In this document: piece by piece, positions 1 to 6,633 of the stretch
Numbering within the stretch: the stretch's first letter is position 1
How the letters are laid out: each line of letters begins with the position of its first letter
Assembly (NCBI GenBank): GCA_049325575.1
Contig: JBMOLK010000140.1
Location: 1 to 13,207 of the forward strand
Origin: JBMOLK01 sp049325575
GTDB taxonomy: Bacteria; Bacillota; Clostridia; Acetivibrionales; Acetivibrionaceae
Direction of reading: 5' to 3'
DNA length: 13,207 nt
The notes under the pieces: generated by a model
The model's input: only the letters and a program-made list of their open reading frames with translations
Database searches by the model: none
What the model was told of the DNA's origin: nothing
Translations under genes and position numbers: made by a program

Positions 1-116
1 ATTGAGTCTTTAGCGCTTGACTGTGTATTTGCGTAAGAATTACCTCCCTGAAATATCATAGAACCACAAACCAAACTAATTGCTATAATACCGGATAAAA
101 CTTTTTTTATCCTCAT
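1..116 (-). CDS. N-terminus of a secreted protein, truncated by the window edge
   Basis: The 38 visible codons begin at ATG 116-114. A strong purine-rich ribosome binding site (GGGGGAG) lies 7 bases upstream. A second ATG five bases further up hits a stop after one codon, so 116 is the better start. The peptide is a classic Sec signal: basic start (MRIKK), a hydrophobic core at about residues 6-22, then a polar stretch with a likely signal peptidase I site after residue 29 (SYA|N). The mature protein lies outside the window, so its function cannot be named. A long hairpin terminator separates it from the upstream PNPOx-like gene, and a possible promoter lies about 100 bases upstream, so it probably starts its own transcript. 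Confidence 0.7.
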   Translation of the reverse strand, partial: MRIKKVLSGIIAISLVCGSMIFQGGNSYANTQSSAKDS

Positions 117-216
117 TCCATAACTCCCCCTTATTTATACTGTAATTTTATTTATATTTATATCTATAGCCTTCAAAGTTTCCCTCTTTTTTCTATATTA
201 CGACACTCTTAAGCAT

Positions 217-245
217 ATTTTACCTTATTCTGCCTCACTAGGCAA
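217..245 (-). promoter_or_regulatory. Possible sigma-A promoter for the secreted-protein gene
   Basis: On the minus strand TTGCCT (245-240) is followed after 17 bases by TAAAAT (222-217). The -35 box matches the consensus at 4 of 6 positions and the -10 at 5 of 6. Transcription would start near 210 and leave a leader of about 90 bases before ATG 116. I saw no recognisable riboswitch in that leader. Confidence 0.35.
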
Positions 246-317
246 TAAAACCTTCTAACTAAAATTAAATAGCTTTTTATGTAAAACTCGTGATGATTTG
301 TAAATATTTTGCCATAT

Positions 318-380
318 GCTAAAAGGATAAATAAAAACGAGTACCCGTGGAAGATTACTCGTTTTATTTATCCTTTTAGC
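318..380 (-). terminator. Long hairpin terminator, readable on both strands
   Basis: The left arm 318-343 and right arm 356-380 are complementary over 25 base pairs with a single bulged A and a 12-base loop. The upper stem (ACGAGTA/TACTCGT) is followed by a T-rich lower arm on either strand: TTTTTATTT on the minus strand and TTTTATTTA on the plus strand. It sits 28 bases past the stop codon of the PNPOx-like gene, so its main job is probably to end that transcript and insulate the secreted-protein gene. Confidence 0.8.
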
Positions 381-408
381 TCTGTTTAAAGTGCAGATCT
401 CTAACCTC

Positions 409-843
409 TTACAGCTTTATTTCCTCTTTAGGTTCAAAATTTCTTTCTATTGTCCAGGTAGTAGCTATACCGTTTCTAAGCCTGAATACTGCAAATGTTT
501 TATAAAAATCCGCTAAGGCTCCGCTTTGCCTCCACGGTTTTAGAAACTCACGTGAGGGGTGCTCCGAAATCTCATCCTTTAAGTTATTATCATCCACTAG
601 TTCCAGTTCTCCACTTACCCGAACCTGAATGTTCTGTCTGAAGTCATTGAAGCAAAGCTCGACTTTAGGATTTTTCATTATCTGCTTGTATAAATCCTTA
701 AATGTCCCGGTATGAAATACAATTCCCGATTCATCTGCTTTATAAAGGAGCATACCTCTGGTTCTGGGTTGATCACCATCTACTGTAGCTAAAAAGAAAG
801 CAGGATTGCTGTTCATCAAATTAAAGATTTCTTGCTTGGTCAT
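409..843 (-). CDS. PNPOx-like (pyridoxamine 5'-phosphate oxidase family) FMN-binding protein
   Basis: This 144-residue protein has the size and pattern of single-domain split-barrel flavin proteins. The start FFLATVDGDQPRTRGM (residues 16-31) is the typical first strand pair. RGMLLYKADESGIVFHTG leads into the TFKDLYKQIMKNPKVELCF segment (47-65), where the family contacts the FMN phosphate, and VRVSGELELV (74-83) is the next barrel strand. Members bind FMN, F420 or haem; substrates vary and most clostridial ones are uncharacterised, so true pyridoxamine phosphate oxidase activity should not be assumed. The ATG is supported by AGGAGGG six bases upstream. It lies 92 bases below an AraC-type regulator on the same strand, with no terminator seen between them, so it may be co-transcribed with or controlled by that regulator. 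A hairpin terminator follows it. Confidence 0.85.
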   Translation of the reverse strand: MTKQEIFNLMNSNPAFFLATVDGDQPRTRGMLLYKADESGIVFHTGTFKDLYKQIMKNPKVELCFNDFRQNIQVRVSGELELVDDNNLKDEISEHPSREFLKPWRQSGALADFYKTFAVFRLRNGIATTWTIERNFEPKEEIKL

Positions 844-935
844 ATTATTCCCTCCTAAAACATAATTCGTTCATTACCTTTTCTCTACTATACAAAAAAA
901 CTGGTATGGAAGGCTTTCAAAATATCCTCATTTTT

Positions 936-1841
936 TTATAGAATTTTGCTGTTTCGTTCCGAATAAGTATTCTGATAATCTGAAGGAGTCATGCCAGCGT
1001 GCCTTGCAAAGCTGGAAGAGAAATGTGATGTACTGTTAAACCCGCACTGTAATGATATTTCGGTAATATTTTTCGTTCCGCTTCTTAAAAGTTTTTTTGC
1101 CTTTTCTATGCGCATTTTTATCAGGTACTCCATTGGAGCCATACCTGTCTCTTTCTTAAAAATTCTTATAAAATGTGATTGTGACATATTAGCTTTTTTT
1201 GCCATGCCATCAACTGATAGCTTTTTTCCAAAGTGCTGGTTCATATACTCTACTACTTCTTCAATCTCGAATTTTTCGGTTATAATATCTGTAGGACTGT
1301 TTATCTTTAGAATATTTCTAATCAGTTGATGAGTAATAATCACAGCAAGAGCCTCAAGTACTTTTTCAGAGCCTATTACCCTGTTTTCATATTCTGCCAT
1401 AAACTTCTTAAGATAAATCATAATATCATAACCTACAAGAAACTGCTCCCAGATATAGTTCTCCGGTGGCTGTGCGCTGTAAATTTCGTATTGAGTATCA
1501 TAAAGCTCTCTTGAAATAATGATCGCTATATAACGTGTAAAAGTATCCGTTTCATTTTCTTCATGAGGCACATCCGGTGAAATCGCAGTCACTAGATAGT
1601 GCTTAGGCAGAACTTTTATTTTTGTTGGTACAAAACTTTGATCTTTGGAGAAAAACAATATAAATGAATAAGCAGGATGAGTATGCTGCGGCATAATAGC
1701 ATATTCACAAAAACCGACACTAGGAATAAAGATGCCTAAGTTATCAGAAACATAGTAATCTACATATTTAAGATTACTCTCACTAATATTCCCCACTAGT
1801 CTTTGAACCTTTTCAATATCTTTTTCAATATCTATTTTCAT
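936..1841 (-). CDS. AraC-family transcriptional regulator with N-terminal cupin-like domain
   Basis: A 301-residue one-component regulator. Residues 1 to about 115 resemble the cupin-like sensing barrel of AraC proteins, with the histidine cluster MPQHTHPAYSF at 50-60 and SPDVPHE at 88-94. The C-terminal ~100 residues form the two helix-turn-helix units: the first around 208-231 (LSVDGMAKKANMSQSHFIRIFKK), with the MAPMEYLIKMRIEKAKKLL linker helix at 234-252, and the second around 259-281, ending in the family signature GMTPSDYQ (283-290). The ligand is unknown; these cupins often sense sugars or other small effectors. The start has AGGATG six to seven bases upstream. The promoter region holds an intrinsic-terminator-like hairpin between a likely promoter and the start codon. 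Probable targets are its own gene and the PNPOx-like gene below, by position only. Confidence 0.92.
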   Translation of the reverse strand: MKIDIEKDIEKVQRLVGNISESNLKYVDYYVSDNLGIFIPSVGFCEYAIMPQHTHPAYSFILFFSKDQSFVPTKIKVLPKHYLVTAISPDVPHEENETDTFTRYIAIIISRELYDTQYEIYSAQPPENYIWEQFLVGYDIMIYLKKFMAEYENRVIGSEKVLEALAVIITHQLIRNILKINSPTDIITEKFEIEEVVEYMNQHFGKKLSVDGMAKKANMSQSHFIRIFKKETGMAPMEYLIKMRIEKAKKLLRSGTKNITEISLQCGFNSTSHFSSSFARHAGMTPSDYQNTYSERNSKIL

Positions 1842-1865
1842 ATTTCACATCCTATTGTACACACA

Positions 1866-1902
1866 ATAAAAAAGACTACTGTTTTTAACATTAACAGCAG
1901 CC
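1866..1902 (-). terminator. Intrinsic terminator after the SLH-GH18 gene
   Basis: Minus-strand reading gives GGCTGCTGTT (1902-1893), a 9-base loop and AACAGTAGTC (1883-1874). These form 10 pairs including two G-U wobbles, followed by a run of six T. It lies 56 bases past the GH18 stop codon. It also lies between a likely promoter (1913-1941) and the AraC start codon, so it may also act on the AraC transcript. Confidence 0.7.
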
Positions 1903-1912
1903 CTTATGTTAT

Positions 1913-1941
1913 ATCATAGTTTATAATTTAAAATAGTTCAA
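1913..1941 (-). promoter_or_regulatory. Likely sigma-A promoter for the AraC-type gene
   Basis: TTGAAC (1941-1936), a 17-base spacer and TATGAT (1918-1913) on the minus strand. The predicted start near 1906 falls only a few bases before the terminator-like hairpin at 1902-1874. This is the best promoter seen between the GH18 stop and the AraC start. Confidence 0.5.
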
Positions 1942-1957
1942 CATGTATAATAATAAA

Positions 1958-4063
1958 TTATCTAATACTGGCATAGGATTCTTCTTTGTTATTGGAAGCC
2001 CACTCTTCATAGCTGACATACAGATTTAGGTTCCTGTCAAGTATACTCCATATATCCGCTGTCTCGTAGCCTCTCCTCCAACCAGCGGCACCGGCAAGCT
2101 TATATTTGTGCACAAGAGAGGATTTCAGGTTAATGGAGCGGACATCTTCCAGCCAAATTTTATAGGTCTTATTCCCTTTGGTATATACGGCAAAATACTG
2201 TCCGCTGGTATTATCCCATGTTACCCTGGCATTATTTTCTCTGACCAGCCTCTGTGCTGTCTGCATGGAAACAGGTGAAGAATCAACCACACGGCCTTTC
2301 TCTTCTTCCCATAGTCTTGTATAAAAAGGAAGCCCAAGAATCATTTTTTCTCTGGGTACCTGCTCCAATACTTCCCTAAGTCCCTTTTCAACCCAGTTCA
2401 GTTGGGCAACAGACCCGCTCTGCTTGCTCCAATCACCGTTTTGGTCATATGCCATCAGTGCCAGATAATCGGCTGCCTCCCCAAGAGCCCTCCTGTCATA
2501 GCACATTGACCAGTTCCAGCTGGTAGGCTCAATCTTAGTTATATCCACCGAAGTAACAAGTCCCTGCTCCCTCATTACAAGAGCCAATTCTCTCACAAAC
2601 TGTGTCAAAACACTTCTATCATTATAATAAACATTTTCAAAATCAACATTTATACCGTCAAGCCTATACTTTTCAGTATATCCCACAAGAAGCCCTATGA
2701 TTTCTTTCCGTGATTTTTTGCTATTTAACACTTTATTGGCAATATCTATGTCAAACTCATTTCTGAAAAGTCCCCATACATCATAGCCATTTTGATGGGC
2801 CCACTCTATATAATCCTTATCCCCCATATCTATCATATGGATCTTCCCTTTGGAGTCTCTATAGACCACAGGATCGGTTGCCTTTACTCCAAGCTTGTTG
2901 GAGGCTTTCCTAAGCTCAAACCATGTGGGGGAAATAATATTCAGACCCTTTAAGGGTTGAACACCTGTCATAGCAGGAGTCTTAACAGCCACCTGCTCCC
3001 ATACCATATTTATTTTTTCGCTGCGATATAACCGCTCCTCTACATTATATACCTTCCAGCTTCCGTTCAACTTTCTTAGACTGAAGGTTTTTTCACCCTT
3101 ATAGTCTTTTATACGGGTGCTGCTGTCCTCAAACAGTCTTGTATACTTCACATCATAATTTACTCTTGCCTTTGCAGTACTTCCGCTTATTTCATTCACC
3201 TTTATGTCTGCATTTTGAATTTCTTCCACTACTCTTAAGCCTTTTTCACTTAATAGTTCAATAACTTCCGACCTTACCGTGTTATCATCCCGTGCTTTAC
3301 CGATTGAGTGCATCATATTAAACTCAATATCCGACTGCAGTTTATTTTTTTTCTTCAAGTATTCATTCATATAACTGCTTATCAAATTTTTAATGATTTC
3401 TTCCTGTTCCCTTCTATTTACCGCTTCAATATCAATATCCATCATTTTTCTTATCATCACAGCAGCTTCAGACCTTAGTGCATTATTCTTCGGTCTGAAG
3501 GTATTATCCCCATAGCCGTTAATAATCCCGCTCTGTATGGCAGCATCGAGCTCTGACTTATATGGATAGTAGCTTTTTATATCTTTGAATTTTCTTGATG
3601 TAGAAGTATACCTGTAATCAAGGTTCAAAGCACGTACAATGGTTATTACAATCTCCTCACGGGTTATAAGTTTATCCGGCAAAAAAGTTCCGTCGCCATA
3701 TCCCCTGACTATCCCCTTTCCATATGCAGTTGTAACAGCCTTATAGTACCACGCTTCCGGCTTCACATCAGAAAAATACGATTTCCCCGAATATGAATAC
3801 TCTTCAAGTTCCAACGCCTTAACAAGAAGCGACATAAACTCCGCCCTTGTAATTTTATTATTTGGATTTGAATTCTGGTTATAGCCTTTTAGAATTTCCA
3901 TATAAACCAGCTCATTGATATGTTTTTGAGCCCAATGTTGCGAAATATCCTTCATATGGTAGTCATCCGATACTTGAAACGCACTGGATTTGTATGAAAA
4001 AAGTGATATCATGACAGCTATGGTTAATACAAACAATATTCCCCTTCTAATGTTCTTCCTCAA
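1958..4063 (-). CDS. Secreted SLH-anchored GH18 glycoside hydrolase (YaaH/SleL-like catalytic domain)
   Basis: Read from TTG at 4063-4061, this is 701 residues. That start has GGGGGGAG five bases upstream and gives a clean signal peptide (MRKNIRRG, then a hydrophobic core ending near SSAFQ at 30). A longer reading from TTG 4123 has no ribosome binding site and buries the signal. Three SLH repeats follow (about 37-80, 97-146 and 159-208; TRAE-like motifs TRAE 72-75, TREE 134-137 and RSEA 197-200). They are known to bind secondary wall polymer, holding proteins to the cell surface. Residues ~220-350 look like an NTF2-like spacer domain (inference). The GH18 barrel spans ~370-685, with catalytic DGINVDFE at 469-476 (E476 proton donor, D474) and MAYDQ at 537-541. 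The middle Asp of the classic DxxDxDxE is Asn, as I recall from spore cortex-type GH18 enzymes. The likely substrate is peptidoglycan or another GlcNAc polymer; true chitinase activity is less likely. Confidence 0.9.
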   Translation of the reverse strand: MRKNIRRGILFVLTIAVMISLFSYKSSAFQVSDDYHMKDISQHWAQKHINELVYMEILKGYNQNSNPNNKITRAEFMSLLVKALELEEYSYSGKSYFSDVKPEAWYYKAVTTAYGKGIVRGYGDGTFLPDKLITREEIVITIVRALNLDYRYTSTSRKFKDIKSYYPYKSELDAAIQSGIINGYGDNTFRPKNNALRSEAAVMIRKMMDIDIEAVNRREQEEIIKNLISSYMNEYLKKKNKLQSDIEFNMMHSIGKARDDNTVRSEVIELLSEKGLRVVEEIQNADIKVNEISGSTAKARVNYDVKYTRLFEDSSTRIKDYKGEKTFSLRKLNGSWKVYNVEERLYRSEKINMVWEQVAVKTPAMTGVQPLKGLNIISPTWFELRKASNKLGVKATDPVVYRDSKGKIHMIDMGDKDYIEWAHQNGYDVWGLFRNEFDIDIANKVLNSKKSRKEIIGLLVGYTEKYRLDGINVDFENVYYNDRSVLTQFVRELALVMREQGLVTSVDITKIEPTSWNWSMCYDRRALGEAADYLALMAYDQNGDWSKQSGSVAQLNWVEKGLREVLEQVPREKMILGLPFYTRLWEEEKGRVVDSSPVSMQTAQRLVRENNARVTWDNTSGQYFAVYTKGNKTYKIWLEDVRSINLKSSLVHKYKLAGAAGWRRGYETADIWSILDRNLNLYVSYEEWASNNKEESYASIR

Positions 4064-4068
4064 CGCAA

Positions 4069-4076
4069 CTCCCCCC
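4069..4076 (-). promoter_or_regulatory. Ribosome binding site that fixes the TTG start of the SLH-GH18 gene
   Basis: GGGGGGAG on the minus strand lies five bases before TTG 4063-4061. No comparable site precedes the alternative TTG at 4123, so translation most likely begins at 4063. Confidence 0.75.
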
Positions 4077-4215
4077 AAACTTGCACATAATACTAAACTA
4101 AAGCAAGATTGAAGAGATTTCAACAGGCAAAATTTAACATACTTTTATATATGTTTTATCAAAGCTGAATGTACAACAAACTCTGCTGTATAGGATTTTA
4201 ATCTTTTTTTGAAAG

Positions 4216-5361
4216 TTATCCAGGCTTTACATTACCCTTTTTATCAATTTCAATATTGAAAGACAAGGACTCGATTTTTTGAAGCAGTTTGTATGACTGG
4301 CTTTTATCATTAAGAACCACAGGCCTTAGGTTCTCTATTCTACATGGCAGAACTTGAATGTCTTTGATACCCTTCTTATTGACTCCTATGCTTAAAATCA
4401 TAGTGTCCCTCTTTATATTTGTAAAAACAAAATTCCCCAGGCTGTAAGCTATGATTTTACCCTTGTAAAACTCCAGGCCCTGAAGTACATGCGGATGTGA
4501 ACCAATTACAATATCAGCGCCCTTATCGACATAGGCTCTGGCTAAACTCTTTTGATAGTTAAGCGGTTGTTCCTTAAGCTCTTCTCCCCAGTGGACATAT
4601 ACAGCTACAATGTCTGCCTGTTCTTTAGCAGATTTAATTTCTGCCAGTATACGCTCAGGGTTGTAGGTTGTGGCAACTCCAGGACTGTTTTTTCCAGCAG
4701 TCCATGAAGCATCGGGAATGATACGGCTTGATGCGATAAAGGCTATTTTAAGTCCTTTTTTGTCGATGAAAACGGGTTTACTGGCTTCGTCCATATTGAC
4801 ACCGGCACCAACATATTTAATATTTCTCTCCTTAAGATTTTGAAGTGTATCCAAAAGAGCTTCCCTGCCAAAGTCCAGAATATGATTGTTTGCAAGAGTT
4901 ACCATATCAATACCGCAGGATGTCAGAACTTCCAAGCTTTTTGGCTTTGCTCTAAAGGTGTATTGTTTGTCCTTTGCTTTGGTACCTTTTTCACTTACAG
5001 GGCATTCCAGATTAACCATAGAGATGTCCGATCGGTCAAAAACCGGTTTGACGCCCGAAAGAATAAAATCGGCACCTTTTTGTTCAATGAGCGCTGCTAC
5101 ACCCCTTACAAGCAAAACATCACCTGCAAAGGATAGAATAACGGTTTCTTCATTATCCTCCTGTCTAAATTGATTTGGGCCTTCTTTCTCCATGTTCTCG
5201 TTGTTGCTTGGGATATTTCCATTTGAATTATCCTTATGGGTTTTGTTGATATGTGAATCCAATAAGTCAATAGGGTCTAAACCCCAATTATCAAACATAT
5301 AGCCCGTTGTGAAGGATAAAACTAAAACAAACACCACAAATATAAAAATGATTCTTCCCAT
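4216..5361 (-). CDS. CapA-family (PGA_cap) metallophosphatase-like surface protein
   Basis: A 381-residue protein with an N-terminal membrane anchor or uncleaved signal (hydrophobic residues 4-19). A low-complexity Asn/Glu-rich linker follows (about 40-72), then the CapA domain from ~73. Family motifs are in order: FAGD (78-81), NLECP (117-121), LANNH (156-160), HWGEE (257-261) and GSHPH (287-291), then SLGNF (307-311). These residues form the calcineurin-like metal site of the PGA_cap family. CapA/PgsA takes part in poly-gamma-glutamate synthesis or export. Here no capB, capC or capD neighbour is visible, so a capsule role is not supported; many clostridial genomes carry stand-alone CapA proteins of unknown role. 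The ATG has AAGGAG four bases upstream. It lies 106 bases after the helicase gene with no terminator between, so read-through is possible. Confidence 0.88.
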   Translation of the reverse strand: MGRIIFIFVVFVLVLSFTTGYMFDNWGLDPIDLLDSHINKTHKDNSNGNIPSNNENMEKEGPNQFRQEDNEETVILSFAGDVLLVRGVAALIEQKGADFILSGVKPVFDRSDISMVNLECPVSEKGTKAKDKQYTFRAKPKSLEVLTSCGIDMVTLANNHILDFGREALLDTLQNLKERNIKYVGAGVNMDEASKPVFIDKKGLKIAFIASSRIIPDASWTAGKNSPGVATTYNPERILAEIKSAKEQADIVAVYVHWGEELKEQPLNYQKSLARAYVDKGADIVIGSHPHVLQGLEFYKGKIIAYSLGNFVFTNIKRDTMILSIGVNKKGIKDIQVLPCRIENLRPVVLNDKSQSYKLLQKIESLSFNIEIDKKGNVKPG

Positions 5362-5381
5362 TATACTCCTTTTTGTCCTAA

Positions 5382-5409
5382 ATCATAAGCATTATTGGAC
5401 TTAAGTAAA
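5382..5409 (-). promoter_or_regulatory. Weak candidate promoter for the CapA-family gene
   Basis: TTTACT (5409-5404), a 16-base spacer and TATGAT (5387-5382) on the minus strand. The predicted start near 5375 leaves a short leader holding the AAGGAG site. The -35 match is only 4 of 6, and the gene may instead be read from the helicase operon. Confidence 0.3.
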
Positions 5410-5467
5410 AACATGATCTTCCATTAGTCTACAGCAATATGTCTTTATTAATGTACAACAAGTAAAT

Positions 5468-6622
5468 TCATCTTGAAACCTTCCTGACATCAATAATATT
5501 ACCCTTATAGGTATCCTTTGGAGCTATTTTAATTTTTAAATTATTTTCATACATTCTAATAAGCGGCAATTCCCTTTTGGTAACTATAGATAAAGCAGTT
5601 CCGGCATTTCCAGCCCTCCCGGTTCTTCCAACCCTATGCAGATAATCCATTGAATCTTCGGGCATACTCAAATTGAATATATGTGTAGTTCCTTCTATAT
5701 CAAGTCCCCTGGCAGCTATATCAGAAGCAACCAGAAGCTGAATTTTACCCGACCTGAATTCATCTATAACCTTTTTTCGATCCAGCTTTATACTGGACCC
5801 GTGAATTGCTTCGACCTTTAGCCCATGATGCTTTAGCTTTAAGGTAAGTACATCAATTTCATCACTCTTATTTACAAATACAATGGCCTTATTAGGATTT
5901 AATATTCTTACCAGCTTCCTTAATACCTCAATTTTATCTCTTTGCTCAGCTAAAAAGTAAAAATGCTCAATAGCTGCTGGAACTTGAATCTTTTCTTCAC
6001 CCCTTATGATCTCCGGGTCCTTCATAGCCTCTTTAGCACGGGCTATCGCCTTTTGTGATATGGTGGCAGAGAACATCATAAGCTGCCTTTCCTTAAGAGT
6101 ACTCTTAATTATTGCCATCACGTTATCCAGGTTGTTCTCATCCACCAGCCTGTCAGCCTCATCCAGTATTATAGTCTTAATAGTATGGGCAGAAATTTTC
6201 TTCTTTTTTATCAGCTCCAGTACTCTTCCGGCGGAACCAACAATAATATGCGGTTTTTCTTTTAGTTTTTCAACTTGCCTTGCTATATTCACATTCCCAA
6301 TTACAGGTGTTGCGCTTACCTTTAGCTCCGAGTTTTGAGCTAAACGTTCTATCTGCCTTTGTATTTGTATGGCAAGCTCATGTGTCGGCACCAGTATAAT
6401 TGCCTGCATTTCTCTCACTTGAGCATTCAGCTTCTCAAATAAAGGAAGCAGATAGGCCAAAGTCTTTCCGGTGCCCGTTTCAGACTGTACTATCAGATCC
6501 TTGTTTTGTAGGGCTTGAGGTATAACCTTTAGCTGTATTTCAGTAGGAACAGTAATGTTCTGTTTTTCCAAAGCTGATATTATGGAGGGGTTTAAATTCA
6601 TGCTATTAAATGATTTAGTCAT
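5468..6622 (-). CDS. Compact DEAD-box ATP-dependent RNA helicase
   Basis: A 384-residue protein made almost only of the two RecA-like domains that unwind short RNA duplexes with ATP. Motifs in order: Q motif (F5, then PTEIQ 26-30), motif I SETGTGKT (47-54), Ia PTHEL (79-83), Ib-position SAGR (130-133), II DEAD (154-157), III SAT (185-187), IV IVFVN (247-251), V ARGLD (304-308) and VI HRVGRTGR (329-336). The tail after motif VI is under 50 residues, so there is no DbpA-type or basic RNA-binding extension. Two RNA-contact motifs differ from the usual form: SAGR replaces TPGR, and the GG doublet is GN (109-110). The start codon lies 9 bases after the ABC-F stop, and its ribosome binding site overlaps that stop. 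This implies translational coupling and a shared role in ribosome or RNA handling. Reliable assignment to CshA, CshB or DbpA is not possible. Confidence 0.93.
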   Translation of the reverse strand: MTKSFNSMNLNPSIISALEKQNITVPTEIQLKVIPQALQNKDLIVQSETGTGKTLAYLLPLFEKLNAQVREMQAIILVPTHELAIQIQRQIERLAQNSELKVSATPVIGNVNIARQVEKLKEKPHIIVGSAGRVLELIKKKKISAHTIKTIILDEADRLVDENNLDNVMAIIKSTLKERQLMMFSATISQKAIARAKEAMKDPEIIRGEEKIQVPAAIEHFYFLAEQRDKIEVLRKLVRILNPNKAIVFVNKSDEIDVLTLKLKHHGLKVEAIHGSSIKLDRKKVIDEFRSGKIQLLVASDIAARGLDIEGTTHIFNLSMPEDSMDYLHRVGRTGRAGNAGTALSIVTKRELPLIRMYENNLKIKIAPKDTYKGNIIDVRKVSR

Positions 6623-6628
6623 TATCGT

Positions 6629-6633
6629 CTCCT
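6629..6633 (-). promoter_or_regulatory. Ribosome binding site overlapping the upstream stop codon
   Basis: AGGAG on the minus strand overlaps the TAG stop of the ABC-F gene (6634-6632) and lies six bases before the helicase ATG at 6622. Ribosomes ending on the ABC-F gene are placed to restart on the helicase. Confidence 0.8.

Noticed and set aside
117..317. Leader region of the secreted-protein gene examined for a riboswitch.
   Set aside because: The sequence is AT-rich, with only the small GCCT/AGGC hairpin next to the -35 box. None of the conserved riboswitch cores I know was recognised.
991..1329. Plus-strand open frame of 112 codons opposite the AraC-type gene.
   Set aside because: It lies wholly within a well-supported AraC gene, has no family resemblance or ribosome binding site, and is a shadow frame.
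4109..4123. Palindrome TTGAA-GAGAT-TTCAA upstream of the SLH-GH18 gene.
   Set aside because: The arms are only five AT-rich bases and no good promoter lies beside it, so it is not distinguishable from chance.
4064..4215. Search for a promoter of the SLH-GH18 gene, for example TTGAAA-17-TAGTTT.
   Set aside because: The -10 matches only 3 of 6 and other pairs have poor spacing, so no promoter is called. The gene may be read from upstream.
4168..5461. The 12-base word AATGTACAACAA occurs at 4168-4179 and at 5450-5461, each just past the stop codon of a gene.
   Set aside because: In a 13-kb AT-rich window a few shared 12-mers are expected by chance, and neither copy forms a terminator-like hairpin or a larger repeat.
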